A stretch of DNA of 64,000 nucleotides from Breoghania corrubedonensis (GTDB lineage: Bacteria > Pseudomonadota > Alphaproteobacteria > Rhizobiales > Stappiaceae): positions 62,001 to 126,000 of the forward strand of contig NZ_QAYG01000001.1 of assembly GCF_003053845.1 (NCBI RefSeq). The letters run 5' to 3'. This document shows, piece by piece, positions 24,527 through 32,892 of the stretch (the stretch's first letter is position 1; each line of letters starts with the position of its first letter). The translations under genes and the position numbers were made by a program. The notes beneath the pieces are model-generated. The model was not told where the DNA came from, did not search any database, and was given only the letters and a program-made list of their open reading frames with translations.

Positions 24527-24846
24527 ACTCTTGTCACATCGGACCCCGGTCTTTCGAAGAAGAACTCTTTCGAAGATCGGTGCGCGGGGTGCGCGTCGCG
24601 GGTGAGGCCCGCAAGTCCATCGGACGCGGCGCTTTTGCCATAGGAGGACGGTGGGCGCAAGAGGGCATGGAGCTTCTATGTGCTTTTCCATAAGTCTGTT
24701 GATGAATCTGTTCTCCCTCCCGCGCGCCGGCCCACCGCAAAGAGCCCAGACACCCCACCGCCACTGCCGCCCGGCAGGAGCCCTTTTCAGCACAGTTCAG
24801 CCGTTTTTCGTTTCCACCCCACCCGTTTGTCCGATAAGAAACCAGC
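24527..24846. other. Intergenic region right of tRNA-Thr, no gene seen
   Basis: About 320 bp between tRNA-Thr and the small conserved gene. It should contain the minus-strand tRNA promoter. No convincing reading frame or repeat was noticed. Confidence 0.5.
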
Positions 24847-25092
24847 ATGAGCGATCCTGACGATACGACACGCGCGCCCTCCTCTTCCCTCAGCGCGAAC
24901 GATCCTGCGGGAGACCTGAAGAACCCGGGACAGGACAAGCCCCGGCAGGACAAGCGCGTTGCCCGCGAGGAACGGCTGGCCGAGGCGTTGCGCGCCAATC
25001 TCAAGCGACGCAAGCAGCAACAGCGCGGTCGGCGCACCGCCGCGACAGATAACGATGATGCCAGGGAAAACGAGACCGACGGCGATTCGTAA
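24847..25092 (+). CDS. Small conserved alphaproteobacterial protein upstream of murA
   Basis: The 81-aa very hydrophilic protein has a Ser/Asp-rich N-terminus and a basic helix (REERLAEALRANLKRRKQQQ) followed by an acidic tail. Short proteins with the same helix are commonly found near murA in Hyphomicrobiales. No catalytic features. The basic helix could bind nucleic acid or a partner protein, but function is unknown. Confidence 0.7.
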   Translation: MSDPDDTTRAPSSSLSANDPAGDLKNPGQDKPRQDKRVAREERLAEALRANLKRRKQQQRGRRTAATDNDDARENETDGDS

Positions 25093-25399
25093 GGCGGCCA
25101 ACGGATCGTTCCGCCGCCCGGCACCGAATGCGCCGGGCGTTCCGGCCAAGCATCGGCCGCCCGGATCTGGCCGGAACACGGGCCGCACAGGGGGACAAGC
25201 GGGGCAGCCGCAATGCCTTGTCTCGGCCACAAGCTTGGGCTAGAGCAGCCCTCAACGGGACGGGCCACACCATGAAAGGGCCCTCGGCGTGCGCAAATCG
25301 CGCGCTCATCACCAGACCCGCCGTTCGCCTGCCCCGTGCTTGCGCGTTTTTTCGCGGCCGGGCCCGAGCCGGACGGCGTGACGCATATCGGGGCCTTGA
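25093..25399. other. Gap before murA, no gene seen
   Basis: About 307 bp. Open frames here are unsupported. It probably holds the murA promoter, though I see no clear -35/-10 pair. Confidence 0.4.
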
Positions 25400-26692
25400 A
25401 TGGACAAGATCAGGATCGTCGGCGGCCATCAACTCAATGGCAGCCTGCCCATCTCCGGCGCAAAGAACGCGGCGCTGCCGCTGATGATCGCCAGCCTGCT
25501 CACCGACGAGACGCTGACGCTGGAAAACGTGCCGCGGCTGCGCGACGTCGCCCAGCTTACCCACATCCTGTCGAATCACGGCGTCGACTATTCGGTCAAC
25601 GGCAAGCGCGTCGGCGAGGACGCGATGACCGGCCAGACCGTGCATCTGAACGCCTCCACCATCGTCGACACCACCGCGCCCTACGAACTGGTCTCGACCA
25701 TGCGGGCGAGTTTCTGGGTTATCGGGCCGCTTCTGGCGCGCATGGGCCAGGCGCGGGTTTCGCTGCCCGGCGGCTGTGCCATCGGCACGAGGCCGGTCGA
25801 TTTCTTCATCGACGGGCTGCGGGCACTGGGCGCAGATATCGAGATCGAGGGCGGTTACGTGAACGCGCGTGCCGACAAGGGCCTGATCGGCAACCGGGTG
25901 GCCTTTCCGAAGGTTTCCGTCGGCGCGACCCATGTGGTGATGATGGCCGCTGCGCTTGCGCGCGGCGAAACGGTGATCGAGAACGCCGCCCGCGAACCGG
26001 AAATCGCCGATCTGGCGGAATGCCTCATCGGCATGGGCGCGAAGATCGAGGGTGCGGGCACCGAGACCATCCACATCCAGGGCGTCGACCGGCTGACCGG
26101 CCACACCCACCGCGTCGTTCCCGATCGCATCGAAACCGGCACCTATGCCATGGCGGTCGCGATGACCGGCGGCGATGTGATGCTGGAGGGCGCGCGTGCC
26201 GATCTGCTGGAAAGCGCGCTTGAGACATTGCGCGGCACGGGCGCGGAAATCACCGCGACCAATTCCGGTATTCGCGTGAAGCGCAACGGATCCGGCATCG
26301 CCCCGGTCGATGTGAGGACCGAGCCGTTTCCCGGCTTTCCCACCGACCTGCAGGCCCAGTTCATGGCGCTGATGACGCGCGCCAAGGGCACCTCGCGCAT
26401 CACCGAGACAATCTTCGAAAACCGCTTCATGCATGTGCAGGAGCTGGCCCGTCTCGGCGCCGATATCCATCTCGACGGACAGGTCGCGACGGTGACCGGG
26501 GTGGAGACGCTGAACGGTGCCCCCGTCATGGCGACGGATCTGCGCGCCTCCGTCTCGCTGGTCATCGCGGGTCTTGCCGCACAGGGCGAGACGACGGTCA
26601 ACCGCGTCTATCACCTCGATCGCGGCTTCGAGCGGCTTGAGGAAAAGCTGCGCCGCTGTGGCGCCGAGATCGAGCGTATCGCCGCGTCGTGA
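25400..26692 (+). CDS. murA: UDP-N-acetylglucosamine 1-carboxyvinyltransferase
   Basis: The 430-aa enzyme of EPSP-synthase fold catalyses the first committed step of peptidoglycan synthesis: enolpyruvyl transfer from PEP to UDP-GlcNAc in the cytoplasm. Lys22 in [10 protein letters not shown] and Cys126 in [13 protein letters not shown] (the fosfomycin target) are present. Full length, with end [15 protein letters not shown] typical. It heads the housekeeping stretch murA - DUF2948 - hisD - UPF0262 - phosphatase - infA seen in many Hyphomicrobiales. Confidence 0.97.
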   Translation: MDKIRIVGGHQLNGSLPISGAKNAALPLMIASLLTDETLTLENVPRLRDVAQLTHILSNHGVDYSVNGKRVGEDAMTGQTVHLNASTIVDTTAPYELVSTMRASFWVIGPLLARMGQARVSLPGGCAIGTRPVDFFIDGLRALGADIEIEGGYVNARADKGLIGNRVAFPKVSVGATHVVMMAAALARGETVIENAAREPEIADLAECLIGMGAKIEGAGTETIHIQGVDRLTGHTHRVVPDRIETGTYAMAVAMTGGDVMLEGARADLLESALETLRGTGAEITATNSGIRVKRNGSGIAPVDVRTEPFPGFPTDLQAQFMALMTRAKGTSRITETIFENRFMHVQELARLGADIHLDGQVATVTGVETLNGAPVMATDLRASVSLVIAGLAAQGETTVNRVYHLDRGFERLEEKLRRCGAEIERIAAS

Positions 26693-26812
26693 GCATACGT
26701 CGCGCCGGCGCAATACCGCAGACCGTTGCGCTGGAGCCTCGGAGCGACTACCTCTAGCGCGGCGGGCCGCTGACGGCCTGTCGCGTGCGTTCCGTCAAAC
26801 AGTCATGGTCCG

Positions 26813-27253
26813 ATGTCCGACTTGAAGCTTGTCGCTCTTGACGGCGACGATCTCGCCGTCCTTTCCGCCCATGTGCAGGATGCCGTCCTGAAGATCGGTG
26901 ATCTGCGCTGGCTCGGTTCTGAAAACCGGTTCGTCCTCGCCATGAACCGCTTCGTGCGCGAAGGCGCGCGCGAGGGCGCGAAGGCGTTCGAGCGCCGGCG
27001 CGCCGCGCTCCATTTCGACAGGGTGGAAAAGGTCGCCGTGACGGGTCTGCGTCAGGATGCGAAAGACGCCGTTCTGGTCCTGCTCGCCATTCGGTTCGAG
27101 GAAACCGAGGCGCCGGCCGGCCGCATCCTGCTGGATTTCGCAGGCGGCGGGAAGATCCGGCTCGATGTGGAATGCATCGAAGCGCAGCTGGCAGACCTGG
27201 GAGCCGCATGGGCGACCCGGAGCGCCCCCAGACACGACCTCGACGAGGCCTGA
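26813..27253 (+). CDS. DUF2948 family protein
   Basis: The 146-aa product starts MSDLKLVALDGDDLAVLSAH and contains GDLRWLGSENRFVLAMNRF, ALHFDRVEKVAVTGL and ILLDFAGGGKIRLDVECIEA. These are the hallmarks of DUF2948, a family of unknown function restricted largely to alphaproteobacteria and encoded just before hisD. It ends 45 bp before the hisD start, so the two are probably cotranscribed. Soluble; no catalytic motif known. Confidence 0.9.
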   Translation: MSDLKLVALDGDDLAVLSAHVQDAVLKIGDLRWLGSENRFVLAMNRFVREGAREGAKAFERRRAALHFDRVEKVAVTGLRQDAKDAVLVLLAIRFEETEAPAGRILLDFAGGGKIRLDVECIEAQLADLGAAWATRSAPRHDLDEA

Positions 27254-27298
27254 CAAAGCGCCTTGGCGCGCCCCTATCCATTCAGGAGTACACACGCT

Positions 27299-28591
27299 GT
27301 GGCCATCCGCCTGACGTCGGCCGACGAGGATTTCGAACGCCGCTTTTGCGAACTGCTCGCCGCCAAACGCGAGGTTTCCCAAGACGTTGACGATACCGTG
27401 CGCGCCATCATCGCGGATGTGCGCAAGCGCGGCGATGCGGCCGTGAAGGACTACACCCTGCGCTTCGACCGGCTCGATCTGGACAAGACCGGCATCGCCA
27501 TCAGCGTCGCGGAAGTCGATGCCGCCGTGGCCGAAGTGGACGAAGAGACGATGCGGGCGCTGGAGCTCGCGCGCGACCGCATCTGGGCCCACCACGCCCG
27601 CCAGATGCCCGAAGACGACCGCTACACCGATCCGATCGGCGTGGAACTCGGTTCCAAGTGGACGGCGGTCGCCTCCGTCGGGCTCTATGTGCCCGGCGGC
27701 ACGGCTTCCTATCCCAGTTCCGTGCTGATGAACGCGGTTCCGGCCAAGGTCGCGGGCGTGGAACGCATCGTCATGGTGGTGCCGAGCCCCGACGGCGCGC
27801 TCAATCCGCTGGTTCTGGCCGCCGCCCGGCTTGCCGGCGTGTCCGAGATCTATCGCATCGGCGGGGCACAGGCCGTCGCCGCGCTCGCCTACGGCACCGA
27901 GACGATTTCTCCCGTGGCGAAGATCGTCGGTCCCGGCAATGCCTTCGTTGCGGCTGCAAAGCGCCAGGTGTTCGGCACGGTCGGCATCGACATGATCGCC
28001 GGGCCTTCGGAAGTGCTGGTGGTGGCCGACAGCGAGAACGATCCCGACTGGCTGGCGATCGATCTGCTCGCCCAGGCCGAGCACGACGCCTCGGCGCAGT
28101 CGATCCTGATCACGGACTCGCCCGACCTCGCGGCAAGCGTGGAACAGGCTGTCGACCGGCAGCTCTCCACCCTGCCGAGGCGCGACATCGCGGGAGCGAG
28201 CTGGCGCGACTTTGGAGCAACCATTGTCGTGCGCGACCTGGCCGAGGCCGTGCCGCTGACCGACAGGATCGCGCCCGAGCATCTGGAACTGGCGGTGGCC
28301 GATCCGGAAAGCATGCTGGACAAGGTGCGCAACGCCGGCGCGGTGTTCCTTGGCCGGTATACGCCCGAGGCTGTCGGAGATTATGTGGGCGGCACCAATC
28401 ACGTGCTGCCGACGGCACGCTCCGCGCGGTTTTCCTCCGGGCTTTCGGTGCTCGACTTCGTCAAGCGCACCTCGATCCTGAAATGCTCGGCCGAAACGTT
28501 GCGCCAGATCGGACCGGCCGCCATCAGGCTTGCCGAGGAAGAAGGGCTCGATGCGCACGGCCGCTCGGTCGCGGTGCGGCTCAACCTGTAG
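27299..28591 (+). CDS. hisD: Histidinol dehydrogenase
   Basis: The 430-aa enzyme catalyses the last two steps of histidine synthesis (L-histidinol to histidine, two NAD, zinc). Family signatures: VGLYVPGGTASYPSSVLMN, GGAQAVAALAYGT, IAGPSEVLVVAD, QAEHDASAQSILIT, and the catalytic/zinc segment APEHLELAV and GGTNHVLPT. Start GTG 27299 (MAIRLTSADEDF) is preferred, with AGGAG about 11 nt upstream; the frame opens earlier at a TTG. Overlap of function with the upstream DUF2948 gene is not known. Confidence 0.96.
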   Translation: MAIRLTSADEDFERRFCELLAAKREVSQDVDDTVRAIIADVRKRGDAAVKDYTLRFDRLDLDKTGIAISVAEVDAAVAEVDEETMRALELARDRIWAHHARQMPEDDRYTDPIGVELGSKWTAVASVGLYVPGGTASYPSSVLMNAVPAKVAGVERIVMVVPSPDGALNPLVLAAARLAGVSEIYRIGGAQAVAALAYGTETISPVAKIVGPGNAFVAAAKRQVFGTVGIDMIAGPSEVLVVADSENDPDWLAIDLLAQAEHDASAQSILITDSPDLAASVEQAVDRQLSTLPRRDIAGASWRDFGATIVVRDLAEAVPLTDRIAPEHLELAVADPESMLDKVRNAGAVFLGRYTPEAVGDYVGGTNHVLPTARSARFSSGLSVLDFVKRTSILKCSAETLRQIGPAAIRLAEEEGLDAHGRSVAVRLNL

Positions 28592-28766
28592 GTGCCGGCA
28601 TCGCAGCCGGCTTGATCGAGACACCGTCGCCCCCGATTATGGGGCCTTGCGTGTCGAAAACGCACTGGATTGCACCGGTACGTTCGCAATAGGCTCACGC
28701 AGGCTTGGCTTCCGGCCCTGACGCGCAAGGTGCCGCCAGGACCGGCCGTAGCGTGACAGGATTGGC

Positions 28767-29270
28767 ATGACCGAAGAGTGCGCGCAGGAAGAACGTCAGG
28801 AGCGAGCCCGCCTCAGTGAGGTGAGGCTCGACGAGACGTCGATCGAGCGGTCCTCGCCCGACATCGAACATGAGCGCGCGGTCGCGATCTTCGACCTGAT
28901 CGATGACAATTATTTCGAACCGGTCGGCGACGAGGCCGGCGGGCCCTATCACCTGACGCTGGCAGTCATCGAAAAGCGGCTGCATTTCACCGTAACACGG
29001 GAGAATGGCGACGCGGTTGTCACCCACGTTCTGTCGCTGGGGCCTTTCCGCCGGATCCTGAAGGACTATTTCCTGATCTGCGAGAGCTACTACGCCGCCA
29101 TCCGAACCGCCACGCCAAGCCAGATCGAAGCAATCGACATGGGCCGGCGCGGGGTACACGACGAAGGGTCGGTACTGCTGGCGGAGCGACTGACGGGCAA
29201 GATCGAGGTCAACCACCAAACGGCGCGCCGGCTGTTCACACTTATCTGCGCGCTCTACCGGAAAGGCTGA
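28767..29270 (+). CDS. UPF0262 family protein
   Basis: The 167-aa protein matches UPF0262: [71 protein letters not shown], and [13 protein letters not shown]. The family has no established function. It ends 2 bp before the low-molecular-weight phosphatase gene, so the two form an operon in the conserved block leading to infA. N-terminal 20 residues are variable. Confidence 0.92.
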   Translation: MTEECAQEERQERARLSEVRLDETSIERSSPDIEHERAVAIFDLIDDNYFEPVGDEAGGPYHLTLAVIEKRLHFTVTRENGDAVVTHVLSLGPFRRILKDYFLICESYYAAIRTATPSQIEAIDMGRRGVHDEGSVLLAERLTGKIEVNHQTARRLFTLICALYRKG

Positions 29271-29272
29271 AG

Positions 29273-29728
29273 ATGGTGGTGACGCCGGAGCCGTTGCCCA
29301 GCGCCATCCTCTTCGTCTGCGGCATGAATGCCGTTCGCTCGCCCATGGCCGCGGCGATCGCGAAGCAGCTCTTTCCCCAGCGCATCTACATCGCCTCCGC
29401 CGGCGTGCGCAAAGGCGAGCGCGATCCCTTTGTCGACGCTGTGCTGGCGGAGATCGGACTCGACATCGACAGCCATGAGCCCCATACGGTCAAGGAACTG
29501 GAAGACACGAATTTCGATCTGGTGGTTTCGCTGGCTCCCGAGGCCCATCACTGGGCGCTGGAACTGACGCGGACGGAATCACTTGATGTGGAATACTGGC
29601 CGACAGCCGATCCGACCGTGGCCACAGGCAGCCGGGAACAGATTCTCGACGCCTATCGCGCGGTGCGCGACCAGCTCGTTGCGCGGATCAAGAAACGCCT
29701 GAACTGGCGGCCGACACCGGCCGGCTAG
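29273..29728 (+). CDS. Low-molecular-weight phosphotyrosine phosphatase-like protein
   Basis: The 151-aa protein has the LMW-PTP/arsenate-reductase P-loop CGMNAVRSP (C-x5-R-S, residues 16-24). The general-acid region is around YWPTADPTVATGS, where ADPT replaces the usual DPY/DPF. It therefore probably hydrolyses phosphotyrosine or a related phosphate, or has a divergent role. It is encoded 2 bp after UPF0262 and before infA. There are no thioredoxin-linked Cys pairs diagnostic of ArsC. Confidence 0.85.
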   Translation: MVVTPEPLPSAILFVCGMNAVRSPMAAAIAKQLFPQRIYIASAGVRKGERDPFVDAVLAEIGLDIDSHEPHTVKELEDTNFDLVVSLAPEAHHWALELTRTESLDVEYWPTADPTVATGSREQILDAYRAVRDQLVARIKKRLNWRPTPAG

Positions 29729-30042
29729 ACCATGACGGGCTGACGGAAATCGGGGCGGAAATCGGGGCGAAAACCGGCACAGGAAGGAAGCGAACGGATA
29801 CACGAGGGATATAGCGGGCGCCGGCCCTGCACGCGTTGCAATGCCGCATTGCTTGAGCAATGTTTATGGCCTGTTCACTTTCCCCATTCAATCCGCTAGG
29901 TTCGCGCGCACAAATGCGCTCCAGGGTCGTTCATCGAACCTCGGACGCGCCAACAAAATTGCTTCTTGCAGATCTCGACGAGAACGCCGGTTTCCACTTT
30001 TTGCCGGATCTGCACGATCGAACAGGAGAGCCAGGAAACCGC
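29729..30042. other. infA upstream region with overlapping palindromes
   Basis: The 314-bp leader has no gene. At 29838-29862, GCAATG-CCG-CATTGC and CATTGCT-TG-AGCAATG overlap and share an arm, so two alternative hairpins can form. CAGGAG and CCAGGA lie before the infA ATG. Confidence 0.5.
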
Positions 30043-30261
30043 ATGGCGAAAGAAGAAGTCTTGGAATTTCCGGGTACGGTCACGGAACTTCTGCCCAACG
30101 CGACGTTTCGCGTGAAGCTTGAAAACGACCACGAGATCATTGCCCACACCGCTGGCCGCATGCGCAAGAACCGCATCCGCGTTCTCGCCGGCGACCGCGT
30201 GCTCGTCGAAATGACGCCCTACGACCTGACCAAGGGTCGCATCACCTATCGTTTCAAATAA
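30043..30261 (+). CDS. infA: Translation initiation factor IF-1
   Basis: The 72-aa product [20 protein letters not shown] ... [31 protein letters not shown] ... [11 protein letters not shown] is the canonical S1-like OB fold of IF-1. It binds the ribosomal A site during initiation together with IF-2 and IF-3. A strong terminator follows at 30272-30294. Confidence 0.98.
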   Translation: MAKEEVLEFPGTVTELLPNATFRVKLENDHEIIAHTAGRMRKNRIRVLAGDRVLVEMTPYDLTKGRITYRFK

Positions 30262-30271
30262 GGTTCGCCCG

Positions 30272-30294
30272 AAGGCCGCCTCAGTGCGGCCTTT
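30272..30294 (+). terminator. Terminator after infA
   Basis: Arms AAGGCCGC and GCGGCCTT with loop CTCAGT, followed by TT, lie 11 bp after the infA stop. Confidence 0.7.
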
Positions 30295-30317
30295 CGCGGC
30301 CATGACGGTTGCTGCCG

Positions 30318-30953
30318 ATGACGGATCGCAAAAAGCTCGTTCTCGCATCCGGGTCGCCGCGGCGGCTGGCACTGCTTGAACAGGTCGGCATCAAGCCGGA
30401 TTATCTGCTTCCCGCCGATATCGACGAAGCGCCAACCCGGGGAGAGACGCCGCGCGCGCTCGCCAACCGGCTTGCGCGCACAAAGGCGGAAGTTGTCCGT
30501 CGTTCGCTCGAGGTGGATGCCGACTACGAGGGGGCCATCGTGCTCGCCGCCGATACGGTGGTCGCGGTCGGTCGCCGCATCCTGCCCAAGGCGGAGCTGC
30601 GCGACGAGGCGGAAAGCTGCCTGAGACTGCTGTCGGGTCGCGCGCATCGCGTCTATACGGGCGTGTGCGTGGCAACGGCGGGCGGCGGCACGCGCACCAG
30701 GCTGGTTGAAACGCGGGTGCGGTTCAAGCGGCTCTCGGAAGCCGAGATCGAGGACTACCTCGCCTCCGGCGAATGGCGCGGAAAGGCGGGCGGCTACGCC
30801 ATACAGGGCATGGCGGGCGCCTTCGTGGTAAAGCTCGTGGGCTCCCATACCAATGTCGTGGGCCTGCCGGTCTACGAAACGGTTTCGATGCTCGCCGGAG
30901 CGGACTATCCGGTACGGCAAAACTGGGCCGATACCCTGGCCCTCACCGAATAG
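30318..30953 (+). CDS. maf: Maf-like nucleoside triphosphate pyrophosphatase
   Basis: The 211-aa product starts [20 protein letters not shown] (Maf signature ASxSPRR). It has the catalytic Asp in [18 protein letters not shown], and [13 protein letters not shown] near the C-terminus. Maf proteins hydrolyse modified or non-canonical nucleotides such as dTTP/UTP analogues. A TTG start 9 bp earlier is possible. It is followed by yacG, as in many Hyphomicrobiales, with 119 bp between them. Confidence 0.94.
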   Translation: MTDRKKLVLASGSPRRLALLEQVGIKPDYLLPADIDEAPTRGETPRALANRLARTKAEVVRRSLEVDADYEGAIVLAADTVVAVGRRILPKAELRDEAESCLRLLSGRAHRVYTGVCVATAGGGTRTRLVETRVRFKRLSEAEIEDYLASGEWRGKAGGYAIQGMAGAFVVKLVGSHTNVVGLPVYETVSMLAGADYPVRQNWADTLALTE

Positions 30954-31072
30954 GGGCCGTCGCGATGCCGCGCGCCTCGGGACCGTTCCAGGGGAGCAGC
31001 GCATCGCGTGCCCTCTGACCATCAGGCCACAGGGGTACGCACCCCGCAAAACGTCACCAGAGCGAAGAACGC

Positions 31073-31285
31073 ATGACAACCAACCAGAACGACGATGGCC
31101 GCGAGGATATGCCCCGGCCGCCGCGCCCCTGTCCCAATTGCAGCAAGCTCTCGATCGAAAAGTACTACCCGTTCTGCTCGAAGCGGTGTGCCGACGTCGA
31201 CCTCAACCGGTGGTTATCCGGCGGCTATGCCATCCCCGCTGTCGAACTTGACGATGTCGATACCGACGATACGGATACCATATAA
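31073..31285 (+). CDS. yacG: DNA gyrase inhibitor / zinc-finger protein YacG
   Basis: The 70-aa product has a four-Cys zinc knuckle: CPNC (CPNCSKL) and CSKRC (YYPFCSKRCADVDLNRWL), followed by an acidic tail. YacG binds the GyrB subunit in E. coli and inhibits gyrase. It closes the conserved infA-maf-yacG block. Soluble cytoplasmic protein. Confidence 0.92.
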   Translation: MTTNQNDDGREDMPRPPRPCPNCSKLSIEKYYPFCSKRCADVDLNRWLSGGYAIPAVELDDVDTDDTDTI

Positions 31286-31287
31286 AA

Positions 31288-31304
31288 CAGCGGTTTAACC
31301 GCTG
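31288..31304 (+). terminator. Stem-loop after yacG
   Basis: CAGCGGTT and AACCGCTG arms with a single-base loop sit just past the yacG stop. There is no T-run, so it may act as a weak or Rho-aided terminator. Confidence 0.45.
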
Positions 31305-31451
31305 GCGTTGCCTATTGGCCATGCAACCTGTGTCCGCGAAGACACAAATCGACACAACTTGGCATATATATAAATTCCCTAGCGTCATCCCGATTGACTC
31401 TTTGCGCGGCTCATTGGCCTCATGGATGCGTTCCAGCGCAACGAGGTGACC

Positions 31452-32837
31452 ATGATGCAACGGCTAGGGGCGGCCGCGGCAAAGGTTCTATTTCTGGGCA
31501 TGTTCGCGGCCGGGGTCCTTTGCCTTCCCGCCCTGCCCGTTAATGCGCAATCACCTCAGGCCAACGCACCGAAAATGGGGGATGCCGGCGATCTGGAAGT
31601 CCGGCGCCAGCAATTGCTGCGGGCGATGCTGGCCGAACCGGACAATCTCGACATCGCCTTCTCCTATGCGGCGCTTTCCGCAAGGGCCGGCGACTTCGAA
31701 GCCGCCATTTCCACGCTGGAACGCATGCTGATCTACGCCCCGGGCCTGCCGCGCGTGCAGCTGGAACTCGGCGTCCTCTATTATCGCCTCGGCGCCTTCG
31801 ACGTGGCGAAGCAATATTTCGACGCCGCCGTTTCCGCACCCGACGTGCCGCGCGAGGTGCGCGAACGCGTCAACATCTATCAGGCCGGGATCGCGCAGGC
31901 GCAGGCGCCCGCCAAGTTCTCCGCCGCCGTCATCGTCGGCGCGCGCTGGCAATCCAATGCCAATGCCGCGCCGGGCGATCGCTCCGTAACGCTGAACGGG
32001 CTCGATTTCCTTCTCAACGAAAGCGCTGTCAGCCAGTCTGATTTCAATGCCTACCTGGCCACCACCGCCCATGTTTCCTACGATCTGGCCCGCCAGGGCG
32101 ACCTGCTGGAAGCGGACCTCCTGTTTTACGGCGCGCGTTACGCGGAGTTGAGCCGCCTTCATACCGAGATCGCCGAGGTAACCGTCGGGCCGTCATTCAA
32201 CATGGCGCGGTTCGGCTGGGACGAGGCGCGGCTCGGCGTCTATGCCATTCTCGGCGGGGTGCGTCTTGATGAGGCCAACTATTCCGGCACACTCGGCGCC
32301 GGCGCACGCCTCGCCTGGCTTCCCCGCATCCGCTCCAGGCTGGAGAGCAAGAGCGAGTTCCGCCGCCGCTGGTTCAACGACAGCCCGACCTATCCGAGCG
32401 TTTCCGACCGCAACGGCTACCGGATTTCCAGCCAGCTCGCCTACACCTATTTCCTGACCGCCGGCCTGGCCGTGCGCGGCGCCGTGTCGGGTGCGCGCGA
32501 AGACACCAAAACCGACGCTGAGGACTATTTCGAAGCCGGTGTCAGCGCCGGGCTGCGCAAGACATTCGCGTCTCCCCTCAAGGTGGTTGAGCAGGCCTGG
32601 TTCGTCGATCTCGACGCCGGCTATGTCGCGCGCTGGTACGACGTGCCCGACAGCGCGATCAATGCCGCCGACTCTCAAAAAGACGACGAATACTGGCTGC
32701 GCAGCACGCTGACGGTGCCCGTCGCCGAGGACTGGGCGCTGATGATGACGGGCGAATACCGCCGCGCCGTTTCCAACTATCCCACGGACGACTACGCCAA
32801 CGGCTCGGTGAGTGTGTCAGTCATGAAGAAGTTCTGA
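31452..32837 (+). CDS. TPR plus outer-membrane beta-barrel protein (Slam-like)
   Basis: The protein has 461 aa from ATG 31452, with GAGGTG 3-8 nt upstream. A signal peptide (hydrophobic core about 12-30, cleavage near VNAQS) is followed by TPR-like helices (DLEVRRQQLLRAMLAEPDN, EAAISTLERMLIYAPGLPRV, AKQYFDAAVSAP). A long beta-strand-rich C-terminal half ends in the outer-membrane signature VSVMKKF with terminal Phe. The TPR-barrel layout is that of the surface lipoprotein assembly modifier (Slam) family, which exports surface proteins. It lies 55 bp before a large FecR-domain surface-like gene, the likely client. Confidence 0.7.
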   Translation: MMQRLGAAAAKVLFLGMFAAGVLCLPALPVNAQSPQANAPKMGDAGDLEVRRQQLLRAMLAEPDNLDIAFSYAALSARAGDFEAAISTLERMLIYAPGLPRVQLELGVLYYRLGAFDVAKQYFDAAVSAPDVPREVRERVNIYQAGIAQAQAPAKFSAAVIVGARWQSNANAAPGDRSVTLNGLDFLLNESAVSQSDFNAYLATTAHVSYDLARQGDLLEADLLFYGARYAELSRLHTEIAEVTVGPSFNMARFGWDEARLGVYAILGGVRLDEANYSGTLGAGARLAWLPRIRSRLESKSEFRRRWFNDSPTYPSVSDRNGYRISSQLAYTYFLTAGLAVRGAVSGAREDTKTDAEDYFEAGVSAGLRKTFASPLKVVEQAWFVDLDAGYVARWYDVPDSAINAADSQKDDEYWLRSTLTVPVAEDWALMMTGEYRRAVSNYPTDDYANGSVSVSVMKKF

Positions 32838-32892
32838 GCGGCGCCCCCCGGTGGAGGCCGGAGGGAACCGCCATGCACGGGAGTGAAATGTG

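Noticed and set aside
25001-26713. 570-aa minus-strand frame opposite murA
   Set aside because: Shadow of murA on the opposite strand, rich in Arg/His/Gly, with no domain or ribosome-binding site.
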